NCBI RefSeq assembly: GCF_014174405.1
Contig: NZ_JACEGA010000001.1
Span: 3,388,501 to 3,452,500 of the forward strand
Source of the DNA: Variimorphobacter saccharofermentans
GTDB taxonomy: Bacteria > Bacillota > Clostridia > Lachnospirales > Lachnospiraceae
Length of the DNA: 64,000 nt
Reading direction: 5' to 3'
In this document: positions 19,409 to 27,613 of the stretch, in pieces
Layout of the letters: every line of letters starts with the position of its first letter
Numbering within the stretch: the first letter of the stretch is position 1
Position numbers and translations under genes: made by a program
The notes under the pieces: generated by a model
The model's database searches: none
Told to the model about the DNA's origin: nothing
The model's input: the letters and a program-made list of their open reading frames with translations, nothing else

Positions 19409-20083
19409 CTATAGCTCAAATGAATAACCAGTCCCCCAGATTGTTTTGATATAGCAAGGATTATTGGGATCCTTCTCAATCTTCTCCCGCAGTCTTCTTA
19501 TATGTACATTCAAGGTGCCATCCCCAGTTATGGAATCTCCCCAGACTCTGAGAAATAATTCGTCTTTTGTAATGGTACGATTTCTATTCTGAATCAGATA
19601 AGCCAACAGCTTATACTCCATGGATTTCAGCTTCACTTCATTCCCTTGATATAACAGCTTCTCGGTCGTAAAGTCGATGGTATAATCGCCAAAGCTGATC
19701 AGATTATCCGGATTTCCGCGGTATCTCTTAAGTACAGTCTTCACCTTTGCCAACAATATTTGCAGGGAGTAGGGCTTTGAGATATAATCATCTCCCCCTA
19801 TATTTAAAGCCAGAAGCACATCATCATCACTTCTTCTTGCACTGATAAATAATATCGGAATATCCGTGGTCTCCCTCAGCTTTTTACATACTGCAAACCC
19901 GGATGTCTTTCCCAAATTAATATCCAGTAGGATTAAGTCCGTTGTATTATATTTCAAAAAGTCCTCACACTCTTTTTCATTTGCTGCCCAAAAGGTCTTG
20001 ACTCCAAACATGTTAAAATACTCACAAGTACTTTGTGATAAAGCCTCCTCATCATCCACAATTAAGCAGTCGTACTTTGGCAT
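19409..20083 (-). CDS. OmpR-family response regulator
   Basis: A 224-residue two-component regulator. The receiver domain has the acidic pair in IVDDEE, the phosphorylated Asp in LILLDINLG (about residue 54), a conserved Ser in FISAR and Lys in YISKPYS. The C-terminal winged helix (about 125-224) includes LTSMEYKLL-like LKSMEYKLLAYL, DELFLRVWGD, TLNVHIRRLREKI and IWGTGYSFEL. GGAGGCTTAAGAT precedes the ATG. It is first in the regulator-kinase operon and likely acts on the ABC transporter next door. Confidence 0.94.
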   Translation of the reverse strand: MPKYDCLIVDDEEALSQSTCEYFNMFGVKTFWAANEKECEDFLKYNTTDLILLDINLGKTSGFAVCKKLRETTDIPILFISARRSDDDVLLALNIGGDDYISKPYSLQILLAKVKTVLKRYRGNPDNLISFGDYTIDFTTEKLLYQGNEVKLKSMEYKLLAYLIQNRNRTITKDELFLRVWGDSITGDGTLNVHIRRLREKIEKDPNNPCYIKTIWGTGYSFEL

Positions 20084-20223
20084 ATCTTAAGCCTCCTAGA
20101 AGTGGTATCAATACATTTACTTTACTCTAATACTAGAACATTTTCATATAAATGGCAAGAAATAAAATGCTTCATCGCCGTGGCCTCAACTAAAGTCACA
20201 TATCGATTATTTCAATTTTTTCA

Positions 20224-20280
20224 TTGACAACCGAAATATTGTCAGCTATAATTACAGCTGACAAGACAGCTATCATGTCT
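20224..20280 (+). promoter_or_regulatory. Strong promoter overlapped by a 26-bp palindromic operator
   Basis: TTGACA (20224-20229) and TATAAT (20247-20252) are consensus and exactly 17 bp apart. The perfect dyad TTGTCAGCT-N8-AGCTGACAA (20239-20264) covers the -10 element. A second, weaker dyad AGACA-N7-TGTCT (20264-20280) follows. Such placement implies repression of the ECF gene at 20336. I suspect a vitamin regulator such as NiaR, but I cannot confirm its motif. Confidence 0.82.
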
Positions 20281-20335
20281 GAAAACTGGGACAAATAAAA
20301 GAATTATTGCCTGAAGGCATCAATTGGAGGTAAGT

Positions 20336-20899
20336 ATGACAAATCAAATGAACAAAATCAAATCAATGACAGTTGCAGCAATGTTATGTGCAGTGGGAAT
20401 TATCATCCCGATGTTTTCCCCTTTGAAAATATTAATTGAACCGGCATCCTTTACCTTAGCAAGCCATGTAGCAGTATTTATCGCTATGTTTATATCTCCT
20501 GCCGTTGCAATTTCTGTTGCGGCGATTACCGGTGTCGGATTTTTCATTGCTGGTTTTCCTATGGTTGTTGTATGGAGAGCATTAACCCATATCATATTTG
20601 CTACACTAGGAGCATTGATGTTAAAGAAGAACGGTAATATCCTATTATCATTCAAAAGCTCCATACCATTCGCATTATTAATCTCTCTGGTTCATGCGAT
20701 CGCGGAAGTATTCGTATCAACCATATTCTATTTTGGAGGAACCGCTGATACTACCACCTATATTGTGAATGTACTTCTGCTGGTTGGTGTAGGAACTGTC
20801 GTACACAGCTTATTTGACTTTGCAATTGCTGTTGCTGTTTGGAAGCCACTACAGCATGTGATTAGCATTCCTGCCAATGCTAAGATTAAGGCTAGATAG
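20336..20899 (+). CDS. ECF transporter substrate-binding S component
   Basis: A 187-residue integral membrane protein with about six helices, of the size and hydrophobic pattern of energy-coupling-factor S components. The N-terminal helix has the Ala-rich MTVAAMLCAVGIIIPM core that docks with EcfT. SPLKILIEPASFTLASH and FPMVVVWRALTHIIFA are strongly conserved-looking segments. The vitamin is unknown; a niacin-type (NiaX-like) role is a guess. The A and T subunits are not in the window, as expected for group II ECF. GGAGGTAAGT precedes the ATG at 20336. A consensus promoter with an overlapping operator lies just upstream, so expression is probably repressed when the vitamin is plentiful. Confidence 0.8.
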   Translation: MTNQMNKIKSMTVAAMLCAVGIIIPMFSPLKILIEPASFTLASHVAVFIAMFISPAVAISVAAITGVGFFIAGFPMVVVWRALTHIIFATLGALMLKKNGNILLSFKSSIPFALLISLVHAIAEVFVSTIFYFGGTADTTTYIVNVLLLVGVGTVVHSLFDFAIAVAVWKPLQHVISIPANAKIKAR

Positions 20900-20960
20900 A
20901 TTACTACAAATTTAATCATTTTTACTACGAGATATACATTTTCCATAATGTTATATTAAG

Positions 20961-21031
20961 CGGCTGATGAAAGCTGTAGTGCGGAGATTATATCCTTTCC
21001 TAATCTCTTTCACTACATTTTCCATCAGCCA
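20961..21031 (+). terminator. Long hairpin terminator after the ECF gene
   Basis: CGGCTGATGA..GTAGTG..GAGATTA pairs with TAATCTCTTTCACTAC..TCATCAGCC, giving arms of about 30 bases with few mismatches. It is downstream of the ECF S component and followed by ATTATT. Confidence 0.65.
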
Positions 21032-21235
21032 TTATTGATTCGATAAGTTGTTTTCTACTAAGTTGTTTTCACAAATTTATAAATTCTATTGTAATTTATT
21101 GTGGCTTGTCTTAAACTGTTGTTGTATATCATACTTACTTTCAATATATAAGGTAATAGTTAAAATCCAATTACATACTAGTATTACACCTGTACTATTA
21201 CTGATATAAAATAATGAATAAAGAGGGTATTAACA

Positions 21236-22648
21236 ATGAAACAATTTCTAGATCAAGATTTTCTGTTATCGACAGATACCGCAATCCATTTATATCACAA
21301 TTTTGCTGCTAAGCTGCCTATTATTGATTATCATTGCCATATTAACCCCAAGGAAATTGCTCAGGACAGGCGTTTTGATAACATAACCCAGATATGGCTT
21401 GGCGGAGATCACTACAAGTGGCGCTTAATGCGTGCGAATGGATTAGATGAAGCATACATTACCGGGAACGCATCGGATAAAGAGAAATTTATAAAGTGGG
21501 CAGAAACCTTAGGCAAATCCATCGGTAATCCACTCTATCATTGGAGTCATCTCGAATTACAACGTTATTTCGACTATCACGGAGTGTTAAATAAGAACAC
21601 TGCAGAAAAGGTATGGGAATTATGTAATGAAAAGCTCGCAGATAAGTCCATGAGCGCTCGTAATATCATAAGAAAGTCCAACGTAACACATATCTGTACA
21701 ACGGACGACCCTGTGAATCGCTTAGAATGGCATCAGGAAATATCAAAAGCTTCTGAGTTTGATGTCAAAGTTTTTCCGGCTTGGCGACCGGACAAAGCCA
21801 TGAATATTGAAAAAGAGGATTATCTTCAGTATCTTGATACCTTAAGTAATGTATCTGGAATCCAGATTACCAGCTATGATTCCTTAATGAATGCATTAAA
21901 TAAGCGTATTGAGTTCTTCCACAGCCAAAATTGTCGTATTTCTGACCATGGTCTTGATTATATCATGTATGCACCTGCTTCAGAGGATACTATTCGCTCC
22001 ATATTTGCAAAGCGTCTAAACAATATTCCTCTCACTGAGCAGGAAACGCTCCAATTTAAAACCGATTTCCTAATTCAAATGGGGAAAACATATCACAAAT
22101 ATGGGTGGGTTATGCAGCTTCACTATGGATGCAAACGCAATAATAATTCCCGTGCATTTCAGGTACTGGGTCCTGATACTGGCTTCGATTGCATCAATAA
22201 TTATGCTCCGGCAGCACAGATGGCAGACTTTCTGAACGCGTTGAATATAAAGGACCAGCTTCCCAAGACGATTATTTATAGCCTGAATCCTACGGATAAT
22301 GCTGCTATCGGAACCATAATCGGATGTTTCCAGGATTCCAGTGCTGTTGGAAAGATCCAACACGGAAGTGCATGGTGGTTCAATGACCATAGAACAGGAA
22401 TGACCGATCAGATGACTTCGCTGGCTAATGTTGGTTTCCTGGCAGGCTTCGTCGGAATGCTTACTGACTCCAGAAGCTTTCTGTCCTATCCAAGACACGA
22501 ATATTTCCGCCGAATTCTCTGTGATTTATTCGGAAAATGGGTAGAGAACGGTGAATATCCTCAGGACTATGAAACCCTGAAGGAGCTTGTAGAAAATATC
22601 TCCTATTATAATGCATACCATTACTTCGGATTTGATCAACTGAAATAA
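21236..22648 (+). CDS. uxaC: Glucuronate isomerase
   Basis: A 470-residue uronate isomerase that converts D-glucuronate to D-fructuronate (and galacturonate to tagaturonate) at the entry of hexuronate catabolism. The amidohydrolase-type barrel shows IIDYHCHINPKEI (metal His pair), LGGDHYKWR, HICTTDDPVNRLEWH, MQLHYGCKRNNNSRAF and WWFNDHRTGMTDQM near the end. The length is normal. GAGGGTATTAACA precedes the ATG. The other hexuronate genes (uxaB, uxaA, kdgK) are not adjacent, so the pathway is scattered. A hairpin lies just after it, facing the GH130 gene. Confidence 0.95.
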   Translation: MKQFLDQDFLLSTDTAIHLYHNFAAKLPIIDYHCHINPKEIAQDRRFDNITQIWLGGDHYKWRLMRANGLDEAYITGNASDKEKFIKWAETLGKSIGNPLYHWSHLELQRYFDYHGVLNKNTAEKVWELCNEKLADKSMSARNIIRKSNVTHICTTDDPVNRLEWHQEISKASEFDVKVFPAWRPDKAMNIEKEDYLQYLDTLSNVSGIQITSYDSLMNALNKRIEFFHSQNCRISDHGLDYIMYAPASEDTIRSIFAKRLNNIPLTEQETLQFKTDFLIQMGKTYHKYGWVMQLHYGCKRNNNSRAFQVLGPDTGFDCINNYAPAAQMADFLNALNIKDQLPKTIIYSLNPTDNAAIGTIIGCFQDSSAVGKIQHGSAWWFNDHRTGMTDQMTSLANVGFLAGFVGMLTDSRSFLSYPRHEYFRRILCDLFGKWVENGEYPQDYETLKELVENISYYNAYHYFGFDQLK

Positions 22649-22713
22649 GAAAGATCTCTGTCCATGAGCTTCCCGGTTATTGTGGTTGCGTTTATTTTTC
22701 TTTTTAATTATAT

Positions 22714-22778
22714 ACCCCTGAAAATCAGATCTAATAAACTTCAGTCTATAGATAGCGATCTGATTTACAGGGGCTTTT
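22714..22778. terminator. Bidirectional terminator between uxaC and the GH130 gene
   Basis: CCCCTGAAAATCAGATC pairs with GATCTGATTTACAGGGG with a single mismatch, followed by CTTTTGTGT. It lies between two convergent genes. Confidence 0.82.
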
Positions 22779-22840
22779 GTGTATTAGCTATAATATGTAG
22801 CGTTCTTTATTATTATTTTCATTCCTTATTCTTCATACAT

Positions 22841-23809
22841 TTATAGAGCATTATCCTTAATGTATTTTATAAGTTCATCAACCTGGGTAAATGCCAGAGC
22901 CACCACTGTATCAGCCGCTCCATAATATATAGCAATTCTACCAGTCGCAGCATCCTGCAAGGTTGCACACGGGAAAGTAACATTCGGTACATCTCCCACA
23001 CACTCATATATTTCTTCCGGGTGGAATATAAACGGTTTACATCTGTATTTTACCTTCCAAGGCTCATCGATATCCAGAATAGCAGCACCCATAGAATAAA
23101 TCATACCATTGCAGGTTGTTCCTACTCCATGGAAAATAAGCAGCCAGCCTTCGTCCGTCTCAATCGGAATGGGGCCTGCGCCAATCTTCGTCCATGCCCA
23201 GCCTTCCGCCTTCATGACATAACGATGATAACCCCAATGCTCCATATCAGGACTTTGGCTGAGATACATATCACCGAATGGAGTATGTCCGTTATCGCTG
23301 GGACGAGAAAACATCATATACTTGCCGTTAATCTTACGTGGGAACATTACCCCATTCCGATTAAATGGAAGAAATGCATTTTCTAATTGATAGAATTTCT
23401 TGAAATCATAGGAATAAGCAACCCCGATTGTAGGACCATGATAATTGTTGCACCAGGTAACATAGTATCTGTCCTCAATCCAGCATACACGTGGATCATA
23501 GCCACATGCAACACCAACCTGTTCTTCCTTCTGATTGAATAAAGGCATTGGATCATGTTCAATATCCCAATCGATACCATTTTGACTCTTTCCTAAAAAC
23601 AAATGTTGCTGCATCGCTTTATCATCGCTTCTAAAAATGCCAACAAATGCACCATCCTTAGCGACAACAGCACTATTGAATATACTATTGGCACCTGGTA
23701 TCTGGTGTCTGTGAATAATCGGATTATTACTGTATCTCCAGACAATATCATTACAGCCTTGTGGTCTTTCCTGCCACGGTATATTGGGTAAATTCGCACC
23801 TATTATCAT
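22841..23809 (-). CDS. Family GH130 glycosidase/phosphorylase
   Basis: A 322-residue five-bladed beta-propeller enzyme of glycoside hydrolase family 130, which contains mannoside phosphorylases and some beta-mannosidases. The GYDPRV motif places a likely proton-donor Asp at about residue 105. [18 protein letters not shown] and [20 protein letters not shown] are other family segments. There is no signal peptide, so it acts on oligosaccharides already imported. The exact substrate and hydrolase-versus-phosphorolysis choice are not resolvable here. GGAGGTTATT precedes the ATG at 23809. A promoter with three 11-bp iterons lies upstream (23842-23910). It is convergent with uxaC; together they suit growth on plant or host glycans. 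Confidence 0.88.
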   Translation of the reverse strand: MIIGANLPNIPWQERPQGCNDIVWRYSNNPIIHRHQIPGANSIFNSAVVAKDGAFVGIFRSDDKAMQQHLFLGKSQNGIDWDIEHDPMPLFNQKEEQVGVACGYDPRVCWIEDRYYVTWCNNYHGPTIGVAYSYDFKKFYQLENAFLPFNRNGVMFPRKINGKYMMFSRPSDNGHTPFGDMYLSQSPDMEHWGYHRYVMKAEGWAWTKIGAGPIPIETDEGWLLIFHGVGTTCNGMIYSMGAAILDIDEPWKVKYRCKPFIFHPEEIYECVGDVPNVTFPCATLQDAATGRIAIYYGAADTVVALAFTQVDELIKYIKDNAL

Positions 23810-23841
23810 AATAACCTCCATTGTAATTTAATAAATGTACT

Positions 23842-23910
23842 GTGCATTAATCGTGCATTCATAGTGCATTTTATGTACCCTATTATACCAATGTAATACC
23901 AATTTGTCCA
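23842..23910 (-). promoter_or_regulatory. GH130 promoter with three downstream 11-bp iterons
   Basis: On the minus strand TGGACA (23905-23910) and TATAAT (23882-23887) are 17 bp apart. Just downstream, AATGCAC occurs three times with an exact 11-bp period (plus-strand GTGCATT at 23842, 23853 and 23864). The iterons would lie at about +5 to +34 of the transcript, a repressor-like position. Confidence 0.72.
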
Positions 23911-24000
23911 CCCTTTCTTGTTACTTTTACGATAATTATCATTTAACGCAAAGGATGGCGTATTTAGATCAGAACCACAAAATAAAATCCATTGAGTAGT

Positions 24001-24029
24001 TTGACAAATTCTTGATAAACTATTATAAT
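24001..24029 (+). promoter_or_regulatory. Consensus sigma-A promoter of the second fba
   Basis: TTGACA at 24001-24006 and TATAAT at 24024-24029 with a 17-bp spacer, about 60 bp ahead of the fba start. No operator dyad is seen, fitting strong constitutive glycolytic expression. Confidence 0.88.
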
Positions 24030-24091
24030 GAAGCCCTAAGATAGGTTTTTAATTTAATTAAATATATTTTATTTACAGGAGGATAACTTAT

Positions 24092-24958
24092 ATGGCATTA
24101 GTGTCTGCAAAAGAAATGCTAACAAAGGCAAAACAAGGAAAGTACGCTGTTGGTCAGTTCAATATCAACAATCTTGAATGGACAAAGGCCATCTTATTAA
24201 CAGCAGAAGAGATGAAATCACCCGTAATTCTTGGTGTGTCAGAGGGTGCCGGAAAATATATGTGCGGTTATAAAACAGTCGTAGGTATGGTAAATGGCAT
24301 GTTAGAGGAATTAAAGATTACAGTTCCTGTTGCTCTTCACTTAGATCACGGTAGCTATGATGGAGCTCTCGCTTGTATCGAAGCAGGATTTTCTTCCGTA
24401 ATGTTCGACGGTTCTCATTATCCCATTGAAGAGAATATCAAGAAAACCAAGGAATTAGTATCCATATGTAACAGCAAGGGTCTTTCTATTGAAGCAGAGG
24501 TTGGATCTATTGGTGGTGAAGAAGACGGTGTTGTTGGAGCTGGTGAATGCGCAGATCCCAATGAATGCAAGGCAATTGCTGATTTAGGTGTAACAATGCT
24601 TGCTGCAGGTATTGGAAATATTCATGGTAAATATCCTGAAAACTGGCCGGGTCTTAGCTTCGAGACTTTGGATGCTGTTCAGCAAAAGACAGGTGACATG
24701 CCTTTAGTACTTCACGGAGGTACCGGTATTCCTGAGGATATGATTAAGAAAGCGATCTCTCTTGGTGTAGCTAAAATCAATGTAAACACAGAATGCCAGT
24801 TAGCTTTCCAGGAAGCAACACGTAAGTACATTGAGGAAGGCAAAGATTTATCCGGCAAAGGCTTTGATCCTCGTAAATTATTAGCTCCCGGTTTTGAAGC
24901 AATTAAAGCTACTGTTAAAGAAAAAATGGAATTGTTCGGATCTGTTGGCAAAGCTTAA
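24092..24958 (+). CDS. fba: Class II fructose-1,6-bisphosphate aldolase, second copy
   Basis: A 288-residue aldolase of the standard class II form. Signatures are VGQFNINNLEWTK, VALHLDHGSYDGAL (catalytic Asp and zinc His), EAEVGSIGGEEDG, AAGIGNIHGKYP, LVLHGGTGIP and KINVNTECQLAF. Its length and residues fit the typical Firmicute glycolytic enzyme better than the copy at 7344-8282, so this may be the main one, given its perfect promoter. CAGGAGGATAACTT precedes the ATG. The gene is single, with a terminator after it. Confidence 0.96.
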   Translation: MALVSAKEMLTKAKQGKYAVGQFNINNLEWTKAILLTAEEMKSPVILGVSEGAGKYMCGYKTVVGMVNGMLEELKITVPVALHLDHGSYDGALACIEAGFSSVMFDGSHYPIEENIKKTKELVSICNSKGLSIEAEVGSIGGEEDGVVGAGECADPNECKAIADLGVTMLAAGIGNIHGKYPENWPGLSFETLDAVQQKTGDMPLVLHGGTGIPEDMIKKAISLGVAKINVNTECQLAFQEATRKYIEEGKDLSGKGFDPRKLLAPGFEAIKATVKEKMELFGSVGKA

Positions 24959-24985
24959 TTATGTAGTAACATAAGTAATTATATA

Positions 24986-25044
24986 AATAACACTGGATTT
25001 TGTATCACGATCGGAGTGACAGGATATAGAATCTCAGTGTTATT
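24986..25044 (+). terminator. Terminator after fba
   Basis: AATAACACTGGATT pairs with AATCTCAGTGTTATT (one bulge), followed by TTCTATT. Confidence 0.75.
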
Positions 25045-25180
25045 TCTATTATAATCCAGGATATTACTATGAAATATATATCACAATATAATATCACTAT
25101 TTCATGGAATGTTGTAAATCTATGCAGCATAAGGGATATCACAGACTGTGATTTTATTGTTGAATTACATTTTTTGTAAA

Positions 25181-25213
25181 TTATCCACGCAGCATTGTTG
25201 ATAGTGTGGATAA
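25181..25213. promoter_or_regulatory. Inverted pair of DnaA-box-like sites in the fprA upstream region
   Basis: TTATCCACG at 25181-25189 faces TGTGGATAA at 25205-25213; the second is a perfect DnaA box and the first differs at the last base. Together they form a dyad centred about 195 bp before fprA. The rest of the roughly 350-base gap (25045-25393) is AT-rich with no ORF. A role in transcription or titration is possible; no origin genes are nearby. Confidence 0.35.
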
Positions 25214-25393
25214 ATGGTAATTTTTTACTGATGGTGCAAAATAATACATATTTTTATTATTTTATATATAGATAGCAGATAATGATCCGCTCTAGTATGG
25301 TTCAAATATTATATGGAATACGACTTTACAAAACCATTAATAATGGTTAATATTATGATATATATAACAGAACATAAGATAGGAGAAATGGTT

Positions 25394-26602
25394 ATGCATA
25401 ATATATATGAAATATCCCCAAGTATTTATTGGATTGGTGGCAGTGATCGACGTTTGGAGCGTTTTGAGAACATGTTTCCATTACCTAACGGCGTAGCATA
25501 TAATTCATATTTGATATTGGATGAGAAAACAGCTGTCTTAGATACCGTTGATTCTTCCATTAGTGCTCTTTATCTTGAGAACATTACACATGCGCTCAAT
25601 GGCAGATCTCTTGATTATCTGATTATAAATCATATGGAACCTGATCATTGTGCAAATATCGAAGAAATTGTACGAAGATATCCGAATGTAAAGTTGGTCG
25701 GCAATCAAAAAACCTTTCAGTTGATGAGGCAGTATTACAGCCTTGACATGTCTTCCAATTACTATGAAGTGAAGGAGGGAAATGAACTCTCACTTGGAAG
25801 CCATACCTTACGCTTTTATTTTGCTCCTATGGTGCACTGGCCTGAGGTAATGTTTACCTATGAGACTTCTAAGGGCATACTGTTCTCGGCAGATGCCTTT
25901 GGATCCTTTGGTGCCTTTGCAGGTAATCTTTTTGCTGATGAGGTTGAGTATGATAGTTATTATCTGGATGAAGCCAGACGTTACTATACCAATATTGTAG
26001 GAAGATATGGCCCACAGGTACAGGCAATTATGAAAAAACTGGCCGGTCTGAAGATTACCATGATTTGCTCCTTACACGGACTTATCTGGCGTGGTGAAAA
26101 TATATCCTATATTCTTGACAAATATGACTTATGGAGTCGTTATGTACCCGAGAAAAAAGGAGTTGTACTGGCATATGCCTCCATGTATGGTAATACCGAG
26201 AATGTCATGAATTCATTGGCCATAAAGTTGGCAAAACGCGGGATCAAAGACATGCGTATGTATGATGTTTCCAAGACTCATCCATCCTATATCATATCCG
26301 ACGTATTTAAATATAGTAATGTGGTATTTGGTTCTCCAACCTATAATATGCATTTATACTTTATGATGGATTCCTTATTAAGGGAACTCGCTGTCCTTGG
26401 AATTAAAAACCGCAACGTCACTTTACTCGGCAATCATTCCTGGTCTTCTGCAGCACTCAAGGGGATGACAGAAATCGTTGAATCCATGAAGGAGATGACT
26501 CTTGTCGGTACACCCATCGATATTAAGTCTACCTTAAAGCCGGAAAATGAGCATGAGTTAGATGCAATTGCTGATGCGATTGCTGAATCTTTAAAAGAAT
26601 AA
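25394..26602 (+). CDS. fprA: FprA-family A-type flavoprotein (flavodiiron protein)
   Basis: A 402-residue cytosolic oxygen- or NO-reducing flavodiiron enzyme that protects anaerobes. The metallo-beta-lactamase-like domain supplies all expected di-iron ligands: H80-x-E82-x-D84-H85, H148, D167 and H228. The flavodoxin domain from about residue 256 begins YASMYGNTENVM (FMN phosphate loop). The length matches the family. The ATG at 25394 was chosen because AGGAGA lies seven bases ahead, and it gives the usual short N-terminus; the open frame extends to 25313 without a site. It is followed by a palindromic repeat that can act as a terminator. Confidence 0.94.
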   Translation: MHNIYEISPSIYWIGGSDRRLERFENMFPLPNGVAYNSYLILDEKTAVLDTVDSSISALYLENITHALNGRSLDYLIINHMEPDHCANIEEIVRRYPNVKLVGNQKTFQLMRQYYSLDMSSNYYEVKEGNELSLGSHTLRFYFAPMVHWPEVMFTYETSKGILFSADAFGSFGAFAGNLFADEVEYDSYYLDEARRYYTNIVGRYGPQVQAIMKKLAGLKITMICSLHGLIWRGENISYILDKYDLWSRYVPEKKGVVLAYASMYGNTENVMNSLAIKLAKRGIKDMRMYDVSKTHPSYIISDVFKYSNVVFGSPTYNMHLYFMMDSLLRELAVLGIKNRNVTLLGNHSWSSAALKGMTEIVESMKEMTLVGTPIDIKSTLKPENEHELDAIADAIAESLKE

Positions 26603-26613
26603 AATGCCTTTGT

Positions 26614-26707
26614 ATATATAAGCAGGGATTATAATTTACCTCATACGCAGACGGAAGTATCTTCTCCGATACTGCGTTATGGCAAATCATAATCCCTGCT
26701 TATATTT
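26614..26707. repeat. Palindromic repeat family B, short copy
   Basis: A nearly perfect 94-bp palindrome: AAGCAGGGATTATAATTTAC at the left answers GCAAATCATAATCCCTGCTT at the right, and GACGGAAGTATC answers GATACTTCCG-like pairing in the middle. The arm shares GCAGGGA-TAT-A-TTACCTCA and GACGGAAG with the longer palindrome at 35516-35717. It lies between converging gene ends, so it may serve as a bidirectional terminator. Confidence 0.78.
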
Positions 26708-26741
26708 ATTACATTCGCACCTTGATTTAAGTCAACACTTC

Positions 26742-27542
26742 TTATAACATGAATTCCTCTATTACATATGCTACGCCATCTTCTTCATTGGAATAGGTAA
26801 CGTAATCTGCCTCCGACTTGATTTCTTCAAATGCATTTCCCATGGCAACTCCTAGTCCGGCATAACGTATCATATCCAAATCATTTCCTGCATCGCCCAC
26901 GCATATTACTTCCTCACGATTTAGACCAAGCTGTGTGGCAACAGCAGAAACTCCTGTTCCCTTATTCACCGTTTTGTCCAGGAACTCTAAAAAATACGGA
27001 GCACTTCGAAGTATTGTGTATTTATTTTTGATTGAAGCTGGAAGCTTAGGAATGATTTCATCCAACTTATCCGGTTCATCAACAAACATCACCTTTACGA
27101 TAATGGTTGAAGCATCTATCTCTTCAACTGCACCTTCAATAATCGGTATCTGATTTATACTGGATTCAATCTGAGTAAAAGGATTGTTTTTCGGTGTTAG
27201 CACACTCTGATCGGTGAGAGCATGAATGTTCACACCTAATTCCAGACTTAGTTTATACAGTTCTTTATAGGCACTGAGAGATAATGGCTTATTATATATG
27301 ATCTCTTTCGATTTTGTACTCTGAACAAGTGCTCCATTAAATGCAACAACATAATCATTTTCATCATATAAGTTCAATTTCTCAATATATCTCATTACGC
27401 CGTTTAACGGTCTTCCTGTTGCCAATACAAGCTTTTTTCCCTTTTCCTTCAAGCGATAGATTGCTTTTAACGATCTTTTTGATATTTCCTTTTTTTCATT
27501 AAGAAGTGTTCCGTCCATGTCGACTGCTATCAGTTTATACAT
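26742..27542 (-). CDS. HAD-superfamily Cof-type sugar phosphatase
   Basis: A 266-residue hydrolase of the Cof subfamily IIB. Motif I is VDMDGTLLN, motif II is ATGRP, motif III Lys is near NKGTGVSA, and motif IV is GDAGNDLDMI with an AVAMGNA tail. The cap domain of about 100 residues between motifs II and III is of the C2 type. Likely substrates are sugar phosphates or flavin/pyridoxal phosphates; it cannot be narrowed. GGAGGAAAAG precedes the ATG at 27542; 14 codons upstream remain open but have no site. It is a single gene. Confidence 0.92.
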   Translation of the reverse strand: MYKLIAVDMDGTLLNEKKEISKRSLKAIYRLKEKGKKLVLATGRPLNGVMRYIEKLNLYDENDYVVAFNGALVQSTKSKEIIYNKPLSLSAYKELYKLSLELGVNIHALTDQSVLTPKNNPFTQIESSINQIPIIEGAVEEIDASTIIVKVMFVDEPDKLDEIIPKLPASIKNKYTILRSAPYFLEFLDKTVNKGTGVSAVATQLGLNREEVICVGDAGNDLDMIRYAGLGVAMGNAFEEIKSEADYVTYSNEEDGVAYVIEEFML

Positions 27543-27613
27543 CTTTTCCTCCAATAAAACTCCAATTGCTTTAGAAAATATCATAAAACGACGAAAAAAG
27601 CAAGTATGGAATT

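Noticed and set aside
14736..20083. A typical Bce-type bacitracin module
   Set aside because: The kinase has a large extracellular domain, and the permease has two similar FtsX halves rather than the single large-loop BceB plan.
23021..23386. Long plus-strand reading frame inside the GH130 gene
   Set aside because: It is an antisense shadow of the GH130 gene, without a ribosome site and with random composition.
25181..25213. Chromosomal or plasmid origin
   Set aside because: Only two boxes, with no dnaA, dnaN, rep or par gene near.
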